Assembly (NCBI RefSeq): GCF_003610995.1
Contig: NZ_CP032543.1
Coordinates: forward strand, 3,968,001-4,032,000
Direction: 5' to 3'
Origin: Streptomyces griseus subsp. griseus
Lineage (GTDB): Bacteria > Actinomycetota > Actinomycetes > Streptomycetales > Streptomycetaceae
DNA: 64,000 nt
This document shows positions 15,791 through 25,050 of the stretch, piece after piece; the stretch's first letter is position 1, and every line of letters begins with the position of its first letter. The notes beneath the pieces were generated by a model, which worked only from the letters and a program-made list of their open reading frames with translations, did not search any database and was not told the origin of the DNA. Both the position numbers and the translations under genes were made by a program.

Positions 15791-16114
15791 GTGAGCACCT
15801 GCACCGAAAAGTGGCCCACCCCGGACACGGCGTACGCCACAGCCCCGAGCATGGTCCGTGAGATCGGCTGGACCGCTCAGGCCGCTGCTGGCAAGCCGTT
15901 CGGCACCCGGATGGGCCGGGAGTTCTGGCTTCGCAAGGCTGCGCTCCTGGACCGCATCGCGCTGTCCGGGGAAGCCGCGCGCCACGGCGGGGACGCCATC
16001 GCAGCAGCCGAGCTCGCTGCGGCGCGGCTGATGGAGCTGGACGACACGGACGCCATCTGCGACCCGCGCAACTACGTCCGCCAGCAGTACGCCCTGTGGT
16101 CCAGCGAGCAGTAG
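15791..16114 (+). CDS. AICE-associated hypothetical protein
   Basis: A 107-residue soluble protein, helical in composition (REFWLRKAALLDRIAL, then AAAELAAARLMELDD). No family is recognised. It starts with GTG one base after the stop of the SpdB-like gene and is the last gene before the hairpin at 16123, so it closes the spread operon. Its composition and position are like accessory genes of other AICEs; function unknown. Confidence 0.65.
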   Translation: MSTCTEKWPTPDTAYATAPSMVREIGWTAQAAAGKPFGTRMGREFWLRKAALLDRIALSGEAARHGGDAIAAAELAAARLMELDDTDAICDPRNYVRQQYALWSSEQ

Positions 16115-16122
16115 CTACGCCC

Positions 16123-16159
16123 GGGGCGGTCGCCTCTCGCCAAAGACCACGACCGCCCC
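16123..16159 (+). repeat. Conserved hairpin, second copy
   Basis: Perfect 10-bp stem GGGGCGGTCG / CGACCGCCCC with a 17-base loop, just downstream of the spread operon and 41 bases upstream of the Prim-Pol start. It matches the hairpin at 9644-9681 in stem, loop and the following GGTTCCC, with a compensated base pair. Confidence 0.65.
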
Positions 16160-16199
16160 GGTTCCCTTGTCCCTTCGCAGAAACAGGAGAACCCTCAGC

Positions 16200-17126
16200 A
16201 TGACACCAACCCCTGCCCTGGCGCTGCTGCGCGCTGCTCTGGCCGCCGCCGAGCGTGGGTGGCCCGTCTTCCCCCTGCGTCCCGGTGACAAGCGGCCGGC
16301 CGGGCACCCCGAACGCCACTGCCCCGGCACCGGCCGATGCTCGGAAGGGCACCGCACCCCGGAGCAGCGCGCCACGCTCGACAGCGAGCAGATCGCCCAG
16401 TGCTGGCAGGCAGCCCCGTTCAACGTCGGCATCGCCACTGGCCCCGCCAACCTCGTGGTCGTGGACTTGGACGTGCCTAAGGACGAGACCGACACCGCGC
16501 CCACCGAGTGGGCGGGAGCAGCGGACGGCCTGGATGTGCTCGCCATGCTCTGCGAGCGTGCCGGGCAACGGCTGCCGACCGAGACGTACACCGTGCGGAC
16601 CCGCCGCGGCGGCCAGCACCTGTACTTCACCGCACCCACCGGAAAGCGGCTACGCAGCACGGCCAACGCCCTGGGCTGGAAGGTCGACACCCGGGCCTGG
16701 GGAGGGTACGTGGTTGCGGCCGGCAGTGCTGTGGGCGGAGCATCGTACGAGATCATTCACGACGCGTCTCCGGCTCCCCTCCCTGCGTGGCTCAGTGACC
16801 TGCTCACCCCCAAGCCCGCACCGGCCCCCATGCCGCTGTCCGAGTTGTCGGCCCGGATGCGCAACGCCACCGCCTACAGCACCGCGGCTCTGCGCGGGGA
16901 GCTCGAAAAGGTGCTGACCGCCCGGGAGGGCGGTCGTAATCGTGCCGTGTACTTCGCGGCCTACGCCCTTGCCCGGATGATCCGGAGCGGGGACCTCACC
17001 GAGGCCGCCGTCAGCACCGAACTCATGAGCGCCGGGCAGTCGATCGGTCTGCCCGCTGGAGAGTGCCGCACCGCGATCCGCTCCGGGTTCGTTCGGGGCG
17101 GCGCGAGTGAGGCGAGTGCGGCATGA
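16200..17126 (+). CDS. Prim-Pol (bifunctional DNA primase/polymerase)
   Basis: A 308-residue archaeo-eukaryotic-type primase-polymerase. Key residues are visible: a basic turn PGDKRPAGHP, the metal-binding pair Asp89-x-Asp91 in VVVDLDVPK, and His140 in RRGGQHLYF. It likely primes and initiates copying of the excised element. I use the ATG at 16200 behind CAGGAG rather than an upstream extension. Its stop overlaps the start of the helicase gene (ATGA), so the two are made together. This kind of initiator defines the Prim-Pol class of AICEs. Confidence 0.88.
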   Translation: MTPTPALALLRAALAAAERGWPVFPLRPGDKRPAGHPERHCPGTGRCSEGHRTPEQRATLDSEQIAQCWQAAPFNVGIATGPANLVVVDLDVPKDETDTAPTEWAGAADGLDVLAMLCERAGQRLPTETYTVRTRRGGQHLYFTAPTGKRLRSTANALGWKVDTRAWGGYVVAAGSAVGGASYEIIHDASPAPLPAWLSDLLTPKPAPAPMPLSELSARMRNATAYSTAALRGELEKVLTAREGGRNRAVYFAAYALARMIRSGDLTEAAVSTELMSAGQSIGLPAGECRTAIRSGFVRGGASEASAA

Positions 17127-18517
17127 CGGGCCGTGAGGAACTGCCCGTTCCGTCCAATCCGATGGCCGTGGCGCGCCGCCTGCTCCCGAGCTGGCAGAAC
17201 GAGAACCAGCGGCTTGTGTGCCGCCGCTGGCGCGGATCGTGGATGCGCTGGACCGGCACCTGCTGGCGTGAGCTGGACGATCAGCAGATGCGGTCCGCGC
17301 TCTACAAGCGGCTGGAGTACGCCATCTACAGCGTTCCCGGGAAGGACGGCCAGCCCGAGACCCGAGACTGGGCACCCACGAAGCAGAAGATCAGCAACCT
17401 GCTCGATGCGCTGGGAGCCATCACGCTCCTGCCCACCGACACCGACGCCCCCTCGTGGGTCGAGCAGGATGCCGCGGGCAAGGACGGCAGCCCGATCGTG
17501 GCCTGTGAGAACGGCTTGCTCCGCATCCGGGATCGGGCCCTGCTGCCGCACACCCCCGGCTTCTTCAACCTCGTCTCCGTCCCGTTCCACTACGACCCCG
17601 CCGCCACGGCACCGACGTGGGAACGCTTCCTGCGGCAGATCTGGCCCGACGACCAAGCGGCCCTGGACGCACTGCAGGAATGGTTCGGCTACGTTCTCTC
17701 CGGCCGCACCGACCAACAGAAGATCCTGCTCATCAAGGGGCCGTCCCGCTCGGGGAAGGGCACCATTGCCCGGGTCCTCAAGGAACTGGTCGGGCGCGAG
17801 AATCTCGCTGGGCCGACGCTCGCCGGTCTCGGCAGCAACTTCGGTCTGTCTACGTTGCTCGGCAAGCCGCTCGCGGTCATCTCCGATGCCCGTCTGTCCG
17901 GCAAGGACGGCGGGCAGGTCGTCGAACGGCTTCTCACCATCTCCGGTGAGGACACCATCGACATCGACCGCAAGTTCCGCGACCCGTGGACCGGCAAACT
18001 GCCCACGCGACTGATGATCCTCACCAACGAGCTACCGAGCTTCGGGGACTCTTCCGGGGTCATCGCCCGCAGGTTCATCGTGCTCAACATGACCGTTTCC
18101 TGGCTCGGCAAGGAAGACACGGCCCTCACGGACAAGCTGGCCGCCGAGATGCCCGGGATCCTCAACTGGGCCCTGGAAGGGCTGGCCCGACTCCAGCGCA
18201 TCGGCCGGATCACGGACCCGCCTTCCTCACAGGAAGCGGTCATCACGATGCAGGACACCGCCTCGCCGACGAGCGCGTTCATTCGCGAGCGCTGCACCGT
18301 CGGTGCCGCTTGTGAGGTTCCGGTCGACACTCTGTGGGCGGTCTGGCGCGAGTGGGCCGAGGACAACGGCGTACGAGCCGTCGGGACCAAGCAGATGTTC
18401 GGACGGAATCTGCTCTCCGTCGTGCCGCAACTGCACCGGGCGCGACCCCGCGACGCGTACGGCCGGCAGGTGCCCACGTACACCGGCATCACGCTCACGC
18501 CGTCCGATCGGCGATAG
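17123..18517 (+). CDS. SF3/D5-type replication helicase
   Basis: A 464-residue protein of the phage/plasmid primase-helicase family. The middle holds the SF3 ATPase with Walker A GPSRSGKGT at 206-214, a conserved PLAVISDARLSGKD strand, and a TRLMILTNELPSF sensor region. The N-terminal part resembles the D5 N-domain, and the C-terminus is probably a winged helix binding the origin. It completes the split primase-helicase made with the Prim-Pol gene. The 22-bp inverted repeat just after its stop is a plausible origin. Confidence 0.88.
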   Translation: MTGREELPVPSNPMAVARRLLPSWQNENQRLVCRRWRGSWMRWTGTCWRELDDQQMRSALYKRLEYAIYSVPGKDGQPETRDWAPTKQKISNLLDALGAITLLPTDTDAPSWVEQDAAGKDGSPIVACENGLLRIRDRALLPHTPGFFNLVSVPFHYDPAATAPTWERFLRQIWPDDQAALDALQEWFGYVLSGRTDQQKILLIKGPSRSGKGTIARVLKELVGRENLAGPTLAGLGSNFGLSTLLGKPLAVISDARLSGKDGGQVVERLLTISGEDTIDIDRKFRDPWTGKLPTRLMILTNELPSFGDSSGVIARRFIVLNMTVSWLGKEDTALTDKLAAEMPGILNWALEGLARLQRIGRITDPPSSQEAVITMQDTASPTSAFIRERCTVGAACEVPVDTLWAVWREWAEDNGVRAVGTKQMFGRNLLSVVPQLHRARPRDAYGRQVPTYTGITLTPSDRR

Positions 18518-18520
18518 CCG

Positions 18521-18585
18521 GTGTCGCGACTCAAGCGACTCACGCCGCCCAGGAAACGGCCTCTGAGTCGCTTGAGTCGCGACAC
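18521..18585. repeat. 22-bp inverted repeat with iterated GCGACTCA, candidate origin
   Basis: Arms 18521-18542 and 18564-18585 are perfectly complementary with a 21-base spacer. Each arm contains the unit CGACTCA twice in tandem. It lies between the replication helicase and xis. Iterated units in a large dyad next to the initiator suggest a replication origin of the excised element; a terminator or a xis operator are alternatives. Confidence 0.55.
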
Positions 18586-18639
18586 ACAGCAATGCGGACT
18601 CAACACACACCAGCTCGCGTGACCGCACCGAGGAGTGCC

Positions 18640-18885
18640 ATGCCCCGGCTCGAATTGCTGAAGAACGAAGAGAACCCGCAGGACCTCGATCTCACCATCC
18701 TCGCCGTGACGGTCGAGGAAGCCGCACGCCGCCTGAGCATCGGCCGGACCACGATGTACGGCCTGATCCGTGACGGAGCCGTCCAGACGGTCCCGTTCGG
18801 CCGTAGCCGACGAGTCCCCGTTCAGGCGCTCATCAACTACCTGAACCAGCACATGCAGACCAGCAACAACCACGCCGCGGCGTAA
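18640..18885 (+). CDS. xis: Excisionase (Xis)
   Basis: An 81-residue DNA-binding protein. Residues 22-70 form a MerR-like winged helix-turn-helix (TVEEAARRLSIGRTTMYGLI, then PFGRSRRVP), the pattern of AICE excisionases that bend attachment-site DNA and steer the integrase to excision. Start chosen at ATG 18640 with GAGGAG five bases upstream. It is followed nine bases later by int. Confidence 0.88.
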   Translation: MPRLELLKNEENPQDLDLTILAVTVEEAARRLSIGRTTMYGLIRDGAVQTVPFGRSRRVPVQALINYLNQHMQTSNNHAAA

Positions 18886-18894
18886 GGAGCACCA

Positions 18895-20154
18895 ATGGCC
18901 AAGCGGCCCAAGCGCCCGGACGGGGCGTCATCCATCTATCTCGGCAGTGACGGTTACTGGCACGGACGTGTGACCGTCGGCATCCGTGACGACGGCAAGC
19001 CGGACCGGCGCCACGTCATGAGCAAGATCAGCGAAGGGGAGGTGATCAAGAAGGTTCGCGCTCTGGAGAAGCAGCGGGACGAAGGCAAGGTACGGAAGCC
19101 TGGACGTCCGTGGACCGTCAAGGCGTGGCTGCTGCACTGGGTGGAAGAGATCGCCAAGCCATCGGTGCGAGAGAACACGTACGCCGGATACGAGGTGGCC
19201 GTACGGGTCCACCTCGTGCCGGGCGTCGGGGCTCACCGGCTGGACAAGCTGGAGCCCGAACACCTGGAGCGCTTCTACAGCCGAATGCTGGCCAACGGCA
19301 GCAAGCCCGCCACCGCGCACCAGGCGCACCGGACGATCCGTACCGCGTTGAATCACGCGATGCGCCGCGGCCACGTCACACGGAACGTCGCCACCCTCGC
19401 GGTCCCACCGAGGATCGAGGAAGAGGAGGTGGAGCCTTACGACATCGAAGAGGTGCAGCGCCTGCTCTCGGAGGCCGCCAAGCTTCGGAACAGTGCTCGC
19501 TGGTCCATCGCGCTCGCTCTGGGGCTCCGGCAAGGGGAAGCGCTCGGGCTGCGGTGGGCAGACCTCGATACGAGCAGCGGAGTCCTGCGCGTCAGGAAGA
19601 ACAGGCTGAGGCCGAAGTACCTCCACGGGTGCGGCGGCGACTGCGGCACGAAGCCGGGGTTCTGCAAGAAGCGCGTCAGGAAGAACGAGGACACGGCCAA
19701 CACGAAGTCGCGCGCCGGCCGACGCGTCATCGGTGTTCCTGACGAACTGGTGAGACTGCTGGAGCTCCACCGCAGAGAGCAGGCACGCGAGCGAGCGATC
19801 GCGGGGGAGGACTGGCGAGAGTCCGGGTTCGTCTTCACCTCTCCCGTAGGCGAGCCGCTGGTGCCGAGCACGGACTACGACGCCTGGAAGCGGCTGCTGA
19901 TCGACGCGAAGGTTCGGGACGGGCGCCTGCACGATGCCCGGCACACCGCGGCGACGGTTCTGCTCATCCTCGGTGTCCCCGAACGGGTCGTGATGCAGAT
20001 CATGGGCTGGTCGTCCACGGCGATGGCGGCCCGGTACCAGCACGTGACGGGCGGCATCCTGGCCGACGTCGCGCAGCGGGTCGGAGGACTCATCTGGGAA
20101 GTGGCCAACGACGCTGACGACAACAGCACGGAGGGCTCCGAAGAGTCTCGTTGA
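18895..20154 (+). CDS. int: Tyrosine integrase
   Basis: A 419-residue site-specific recombinase. The N-terminus (IYLGSDGYWHGRVTVG) is an arm-binding domain, and residues ~75-160 are the core-binding SAM-like domain. The catalytic domain has Arg212 in LGLRQGEALGL, His346-x2-Arg349 in HDARH and nucleophile Tyr381 in ARYQHVT. A Cys-containing insert (CGGDCGTKPGFC) near residue 245 is typical of Streptomyces AICE integrases. The SD is TAAGGAG. The stop is only 52 bp from attR, and its transcript ends at the hairpin 20174-20215. It should act on tRNA-Ser(GGA). Confidence 0.95.
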   Translation: MAKRPKRPDGASSIYLGSDGYWHGRVTVGIRDDGKPDRRHVMSKISEGEVIKKVRALEKQRDEGKVRKPGRPWTVKAWLLHWVEEIAKPSVRENTYAGYEVAVRVHLVPGVGAHRLDKLEPEHLERFYSRMLANGSKPATAHQAHRTIRTALNHAMRRGHVTRNVATLAVPPRIEEEEVEPYDIEEVQRLLSEAAKLRNSARWSIALALGLRQGEALGLRWADLDTSSGVLRVRKNRLRPKYLHGCGGDCGTKPGFCKKRVRKNEDTANTKSRAGRRVIGVPDELVRLLELHRREQARERAIAGEDWRESGFVFTSPVGEPLVPSTDYDAWKRLLIDAKVRDGRLHDARHTAATVLLILGVPERVVMQIMGWSSTAMAARYQHVTGGILADVAQRVGGLIWEVANDADDNSTEGSEESR

Positions 20155-20171
20155 GACTGCAGATGAGACTA
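20153..20171. repeat. Candidate integrase arm-type site, right
   Basis: GAGACT-GCAGAT-GAGACT-A, overlapping the int stop codon. It matches the left-end site 1037-1055 except at the seventh and last bases, in the same orientation. Confidence 0.5.
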
Positions 20172-20173
20172 GG

Positions 20174-20215
20174 AACGTCGAAGGGCCCCACCGCAAGCGG
20201 TGGGGCCCTTCGACG
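20174..20215. terminator. Hairpin downstream of int and tRNA-Ser
   Basis: A 19-bp-armed inverted repeat around GCAAGC. It ends the int transcript from the left and, read from the other strand, ends the tRNA-Ser transcript. It duplicates the chromosomal hairpin at 822-863 with compensatory changes, so the tRNA keeps a terminator after integration. Confidence 0.75.
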
Positions 20216-20290
20216 TATTGCCCGGTGAGAGCAATGGCGGAGGATACGAGATTCGAACTCGTGAGGGGTTGCCCCCAACACGCTTTCCAA
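20207..20290. repeat. attR, 84-bp attachment-site repeat
   Basis: Identical to 855-938. It covers the 3' end of tRNA-Ser through the anticodon loop. To its right the tRNA 5' half is original chromosome, so integration rebuilt an intact tRNA gene on this side. Confidence 0.93.
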
Positions 20291-20322
20291 GCGTGCGCCC
20301 TAGGCCACTAGGCGAATCCTCC
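20235..20322 (-). tRNA. tRNA-Ser(GGA)
   Basis: An 88-base gene including encoded CCA. The acceptor stem is GGAGGAT/ATCCTCC, the anticodon arm is ACGC-TTGGAAA-GCGT with anticodon GGA, there is a long variable arm, and the T-loop is GTTCGAATC. It is the integration target of the element; its 3' half is supplied by attR. Confidence 0.96.
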
Positions 20323-20447
20323 GCCGCAAACAATACAAGACGTTGGAGGGTGCTCGCGAACACGTTCGCCGAAGATCGTCCTCGGAGGGCGTGCAGGTCG
20401 TTCGGTGGGGCGGGTGGGTGGACCGGACCCGGTGGGGATCCGCTAAG

Positions 20448-20545
20448 GTGGGCGTCAGCCCCTCACGTGGCGCTATCTGACTGAACTCCCCCAGGGCCGG
20501 AAGGCAGCAAGGGTAGGTTGGCTCTGGCGGGTGCGTGGGGGGCCC
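20448..20545 (+). ncRNA. ffs: Signal recognition particle 4.5S RNA
   Basis: The SRP core is exact: CCAGGGCCGGAAGGCAGCAA followed by GGGTAGGTTGG, with flanking arms (GCCCCTCACG and CGTGGGGGGC) closing the long hairpin. Position directly upstream of dnaX is the normal Streptomyces arrangement. Ends are estimated from the pairing. Confidence 0.92.
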
Positions 20546-20674
20546 TTGCGTTCCTGGGTGGAAGGCGGGGGTGGCGCCGGAGGCCGGTGGTTGTTGGCCG
20601 TCCGAGCTGGGGCGGGGGGTCCTGCGTGGGCCGTGTGGGGTTGGTTGTCAGTCCGCCCCGATAACCTCGTAGAT

Positions 20675-22993
20675 GTGTCGTCCCTTGCGCTGTACCGCCG
20701 CTACCGCCCCGAGTCGTTCGCCGAGGTCATCGGTCAGGAGCATGTCACTGACCCGCTCCAGCAGGCCCTGCGGAACAACCGGGTCAATCACGCGTACCTG
20801 TTCAGCGGGCCGCGTGGCTGTGGAAAGACGACCAGTGCGCGCATCCTCGCCCGCTGTCTGAACTGCGAGCAGGGGCCCACACCGACCCCGTGCGGGGAGT
20901 GCCAGTCGTGCCGGGACCTCGCGCGTAACGGGCCGGGGTCCATCGACGTCATCGAGATCGACGCCGCATCGCACGGTGGTGTGGACGACGCCCGTGATCT
21001 GCGCGAGAAGGCGTTCTTCGGGCCCGCCTCCAGTCGTTACAAGATCTACATCATCGATGAGGCCCACATGGTCACCCCGGCAGGGTTCAACGCCCTGCTG
21101 AAGGTGGTCGAGGAGCCGCCGGAGCACCTCAAGTTCATCTTCGCGACGACCGAGCCCGAGAAGGTCATCGGGACGATCCGGTCGCGTACGCACCACTATC
21201 CGTTCCGGCTCGTTCCTCCCGGGACCCTGCGCAGCTACCTCGCCGATGTGTGCGGGCGGGAGAACAGCCCCGTCGCGGACGGGGTCCTGCCGCTCGTCGT
21301 GCGGGCCGGGGCCGGTTCCGTGCGTGACTCCATGTCCGTCATGGACCAGCTGCTGGCCGGCGCGGGCGACGACGGTGTGACATACGCCATGGCCACCTCC
21401 CTCCTCGGGTACACGGACGGCTCGCTCCTCGACTCGATCATCGACGCCTTCGCCGCCGGTGACGGGGCCGCCGCCTTCGAGGTCGTGGACCGGGTCATCG
21501 AGGGCGGCAACGATCCCCGCCGGTTCGTGGCCGATCTGCTGGAGCGGCTGCGCGATCTGGTGATCCTCGCCGCTGTGCCCGACGCGGGGGAGAAGGGGCT
21601 CATCGACGCTCCCGCCGATGTCGTGGAGCGGATGCAGGCCCAGGCCTCCGTCTTCGGTGCCGCCGAGCTCAGCCGCGCCGCCGACCTGGTCAACGACGGG
21701 CTCACCGAGATGCGCGGCGCCACCTCGCCGCGCCTCCAGGTGGAGCTGATCTGCGCCCGGGTCCTGCTTCCGGCCGCCTTCGACGACGAGCGGTCGATGC
21801 AGGCCCGGCTCGACCGGCTGGAGCGCGGTGCGTCCGCCGCCGCTGCCGCCTCGTTCGCGGCGCCGCCTGCCGCCGCGGTTCCCATGGGGTACGTTCCCGG
21901 GCCCGAGGCCCACGGCCACACCCCCCAGGTCCCGGCTGCGCAGGCCCATGCGCCCCAGGCCGCGCCCGCGGCTCCCGCCGGTCCGGATGCCGCTCGTGCC
22001 GCCGTACGGGGCGAGGCGCCGGCCCCCGCGCCCGCTGCCGCCTATGCGCCGCCTGCCGCCGAGCCCGTTGCCCCGCAGTCCCCTGCCGAAGCCCCGGCCC
22101 CCGCCCAGCGGCCCGGGTCCTGGCCCACCGCCGCAGGGGGCGAGCAGGCCCGGCGCCCCGGCGGCTGGCCCACCGCGTCCGCCCCCGGCAGCGGCCCCGC
22201 TGCCCAGGCCCCCGCCGCAACCGGACCGGCCACCCCCGCCCCGGCGGCCCCCTCCGCACCCGCCGCCCCGGCAGCGGGCGGACCGGGCATGGTCCAAGGC
22301 GCCGGGCAGGTCCAGAGCATGTGGCCCGACATCCTGGAGGCGGTGAAGAACCGGCGCCGCTTCACCTGGATCCTGCTCAGCCAGAACGCCCAGGTGACCG
22401 GGTTCGACGGGACCACCCTCCAGCTCGGCTTCATCAACGCGGGCGCCCGGGACAACTTCGCCAGCAGCGGCAGCGAGGAAGTCCTCAAGCAGGCCCTCGC
22501 CGAGCGGTTCAACGCCCAGTGGCGGGTGGAAGCGGTCGTCGACACCTCCGGCGGCGGTGCGGCCCCCCCGCTCCCGCCCTCCGGCGGCGGACGACCCCCC
22601 GCCCCGCAGTACACCCCCGCCCCGACCCCGACGGCGTACGAAGGCAACCCGGCGCACGCCCCCCAGCAGCACAACCAACAGCAGGCCCCGCAGCCCAACC
22701 AGCCGCACAACCCGCAGCAGTCCCAGCAGTCCCCACAGACCGCCTCCGCTCCGCCCTTCTCCGGGCAGCAGCAGTCACCGCGGTCCCACCAGGCCCAGGC
22801 CCAGGCCCAGCAGGGTCGGGGCGCGGCTCCCTCCGCCCCCGAGCCCTCCCACGGCGGGTACGCCGTCGCCCCCGAGGACGACACCGCGGAGGCCGATGAT
22901 CCGGATCTCGTCGACTCCGCCCTCTCCGGCCACGAGCTGATCGTTCGCGAGCTGGGCGCCACCGTGGTGGAGGAGTTCACCAACGAGCAGTAG
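20675..22993 (+). CDS. dnaX: DNA polymerase III subunit gamma/tau
   Basis: A 772-residue clamp-loader ATPase. Walker [10 protein letters not shown] is at 45-53, followed by a zinc module ([19 protein letters not shown]), Walker B with DEAHMVT, and the SRC-like GTIRSRTHH segment. The C-terminal third has a long Ala/Pro-rich tract, a folded domain ([20 protein letters not shown]), and a Gln/Pro-rich tail. The start is the GTG at 20675, since homologues begin just before [13 protein letters not shown] tau/gamma frameshift signal is not obvious. Confidence 0.96.
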   Translation: MSSLALYRRYRPESFAEVIGQEHVTDPLQQALRNNRVNHAYLFSGPRGCGKTTSARILARCLNCEQGPTPTPCGECQSCRDLARNGPGSIDVIEIDAASHGGVDDARDLREKAFFGPASSRYKIYIIDEAHMVTPAGFNALLKVVEEPPEHLKFIFATTEPEKVIGTIRSRTHHYPFRLVPPGTLRSYLADVCGRENSPVADGVLPLVVRAGAGSVRDSMSVMDQLLAGAGDDGVTYAMATSLLGYTDGSLLDSIIDAFAAGDGAAAFEVVDRVIEGGNDPRRFVADLLERLRDLVILAAVPDAGEKGLIDAPADVVERMQAQASVFGAAELSRAADLVNDGLTEMRGATSPRLQVELICARVLLPAAFDDERSMQARLDRLERGASAAAAASFAAPPAAAVPMGYVPGPEAHGHTPQVPAAQAHAPQAAPAAPAGPDAARAAVRGEAPAPAPAAAYAPPAAEPVAPQSPAEAPAPAQRPGSWPTAAGGEQARRPGGWPTASAPGSGPAAQAPAATGPATPAPAAPSAPAAPAAGGPGMVQGAGQVQSMWPDILEAVKNRRRFTWILLSQNAQVTGFDGTTLQLGFINAGARDNFASSGSEEVLKQALAERFNAQWRVEAVVDTSGGGAAPPLPPSGGGRPPAPQYTPAPTPTAYEGNPAHAPQQHNQQQAPQPNQPHNPQQSQQSPQTASAPPFSGQQQSPRSHQAQAQAQQGRGAAPSAPEPSHGGYAVAPEDDTAEADDPDLVDSALSGHELIVRELGATVVEEFTNEQ

Positions 22994-23372
22994 CCCCTGA
23001 GCAGGCGGGCCGGCCCTCCACGGACCGTCGGCCCCCCCCGGGGGGGTCACATACCCGGTGGCCCCGTCCACGGACGGACCGGCGCGCCACGGACCCCCTC
23101 CGCACACCAGCGCCCCCGGGGCTACCTGCCCCGGCGACCCCGTCCACGGACGGACCCGCCCTCCACAAACCACGCGCCCCCAGGGCTCCCTGCCCCGGCG
23201 ACCCCGTCCACGTACCAGTGGCCACCCGACCTCTCCGACGGTTTCCCCGCCCCCGTGCCCACCTCCACGGACCGGCAGCCCCCTGGCCCCCACAGGCTCC
23301 CCATCCCCGCGACCCCGTCCACCTACCGGCGGCCGTCCGGTCCCTCCCGCCCCGGCGGCTAGGCTGCACCCC
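22994..23372. repeat. dnaX-purD gap with degenerate repeats
   Basis: No gene. A C7G7 palindrome at 23033-23046 probably terminates dnaX. Four copies of a GACCCCGTCCAC-centred unit (near 23060, 23136, 23200 and 23310) lie in degenerate context, giving an imperfect repeat array. The stretch ends in a TAGGCT -10-like box (23360-23365) eight bases before the purD GTG. Confidence 0.5.
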
Positions 23373-24623
23373 GTGAAGGTCCTCGTCATCGGCGGCGGCG
23401 CCCGCGAACACGCCCTGTGCCGCTCTCTGTCCCTCGACCCCGATGTCACCGCTCTGTACTGCGCCCCCGGCAACGCCGGCATCGCAGAGGTGGCCGAACT
23501 GCACCCGGTCGACGCCCTCGACGGTGACGCCGTCGCGCGCCTCGCGACCGAGCTGGGCGCCGAGCTGGTGGTCGTCGGCCCGGAGGCGCCGCTCGTCGCC
23601 GGGGTCGCCGACGCCGTGCGCGCCGCCGGCATCCCGTGCTTCGGCCCCTCCGGCGAAGCCGCCCAGCTGGAAGGCTCCAAGGCGTTCGCCAAGGACGTCA
23701 TGGCCGGGGCCGGGGTCCCCACCGCCCGCAGCTACGTCTGCACCACCCCCACGGAGATCGACGAGGCCCTCGATGCCTTCGGTGCTCCGTACGTCGTCAA
23801 GGACGACGGTCTCGCGGCGGGCAAGGGTGTCGTCGTCACCGACGACCTCGCCGCCGCCCGCGACCACGCCCTCTCCTGCGACCGCGTGGTCATCGAGGAG
23901 TTCCTCGACGGCCCCGAGGTCAGCCTCTTCGCCATCACCGACGGCACCACCGTGCTGCCGCTCCAGCCCGCCCAGGACTTCAAGCGCGCCCTGGACGGCG
24001 ACGCGGGCCCGAACACCGGCGGCATGGGCGCCTACTCCCCGCTCCCGTGGGCCGACCCCAAGCTGGTCGACGAGGTCCTCGAAACCGTCCTCCAGCCGAC
24101 CGTCGACGAGCTCCGCCGCCGGGGCACCCCCTTCTCCGGGCTGCTCTACGCGGGCCTCGCGATCACCTCGCGCGGGGTGCGGGTCATCGAGTTCAACGCC
24201 CGTTTCGGCGACCCCGAGACCCAGGTCGTGCTGGCCCGCCTCCGCACGCCGCTGGCCGCCGTCCTCCTCGCCTCCGCCAACGGCACCCTGGACGTCCTCC
24301 CGCCGCTCAAGTGGCGCGACGAAGCGGCCGTCACCGTCGTGATCGCCTCGCACAACTACCCGGACACCCCGCGCACCGGCGACCCGATCGACGGGCTCGC
24401 CGATGTCGCGGCGCAGGATGCGCCCGATGCGTACGTCCTGCACGCCGGGACCCGTACGGAAGGCGGCGCCGTCGTCAGCGCGGGCGGCCGCGTCCTCTCG
24501 GTGACCGCGACCGGCAAGGACCTCGCCGCCGCCCGTGAGCGCGCCTACACCGCGCTCGGCCGCATCCGCCTCGACGGCTCCCAGCACCGGACGGACATCG
24601 CTCTGAAGGCCGCCGGAGGCTGA
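23373..24623 (+). CDS. purD: Phosphoribosylamine-glycine ligase
   Basis: A 416-residue ATP-grasp enzyme that makes GAR in purine synthesis. It begins [15 protein letters not shown], the typical PurD N-terminus, and carries the ATP-grasp segments [17 protein letters not shown] and [10 protein letters not shown] plus the metal-binding [12 protein letters not shown]. The GTG start has no SD but lies right after a -10-like box, so the mRNA may be leaderless. Full length for the family. Confidence 0.96.
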   Translation: MKVLVIGGGAREHALCRSLSLDPDVTALYCAPGNAGIAEVAELHPVDALDGDAVARLATELGAELVVVGPEAPLVAGVADAVRAAGIPCFGPSGEAAQLEGSKAFAKDVMAGAGVPTARSYVCTTPTEIDEALDAFGAPYVVKDDGLAAGKGVVVTDDLAAARDHALSCDRVVIEEFLDGPEVSLFAITDGTTVLPLQPAQDFKRALDGDAGPNTGGMGAYSPLPWADPKLVDEVLETVLQPTVDELRRRGTPFSGLLYAGLAITSRGVRVIEFNARFGDPETQVVLARLRTPLAAVLLASANGTLDVLPPLKWRDEAAVTVVIASHNYPDTPRTGDPIDGLADVAAQDAPDAYVLHAGTRTEGGAVVSAGGRVLSVTATGKDLAAARERAYTALGRIRLDGSQHRTDIALKAAGG

Positions 24624-25050
24624 TCCGCCGGGCACCCGCCCCAGGTGCCCCAGCACTCCAGCACGACAGGCAGCCCCTCCGGCCTCCCTCCGTACGCCAC
24701 CGGCGTACGCGGGCGGCGCGAGGGGCTGCTCCATGACGCGCGCCACCCACGAAGCGCCCTACCTGACGCGTGCCACCCATGAAGCGCCGCAGAGGAGGCG
24801 CGCAAGCCACCGCCCTCCACAGCCCAGCCCTCCACACCCCTGCCCTACGGACGCGAACACGTCAGCAGCTTTACCCAAAGCCATTCCATCGGGTGACGAC
24901 TGGGCCAGACGGATGACGCCCGCCGAGGCCCCAACTAGGGTGCGGCGCAAGCGTTCCGGCACTTGGCCCACCGGCATTGCGATGTCAGTGACGGGTGCCA
25001 CAGTGGGGGAGTGAGCAACCGTCGCGGGGCAGAGGGGGTGACATCCGGCC
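24624..25050. other. purD downstream terminator and short tandem repeat
   Basis: A nested hairpin (24670-24678 with 24721-24729, and inner CGTACGCC/GGCGTACG at 24691-24709) ends purD. A 25-bp unit starting TGACGCG is repeated once with period 30 (24734-24758 and 24764-24788, two differences). No gene is supported; the right part is the promoter region of the following gene. Confidence 0.55.

Larger units (their letters stand above)
855..20290. mobile_element. AICE integrated in tRNA-Ser(GGA)
   Basis: An integrative and conjugative element of about 19.4 kb bounded by 84-bp direct repeats. It has all three AICE modules. The integration/excision module is int 18895-20154 and xis 18640-18885, next to attR. 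The replication module is Prim-Pol 16200-17126 plus SF3 helicase 17123-18517. The conjugation module is the TraB/FtsK translocase 12212-14434 with small membrane spread proteins. Regulators (GntR, XRE, Nudix/Pif-like) lie at 6.8-9.1 kb, and cargo at 1.5-6.7 kb is of visibly lower GC than the rest. The Prim-Pol type initiator places it among the Prim-Pol class of AICEs rather than the RepSA class of pSAM2. All modules look intact, so it may still be mobile. Confidence 0.92.

Noticed and set aside
23033..23321. CRISPR array
   Set aside because: The repeats are degenerate and irregularly spaced with no unique spacers of constant length and no cas genes; no CRISPR array is seen anywhere in the window.
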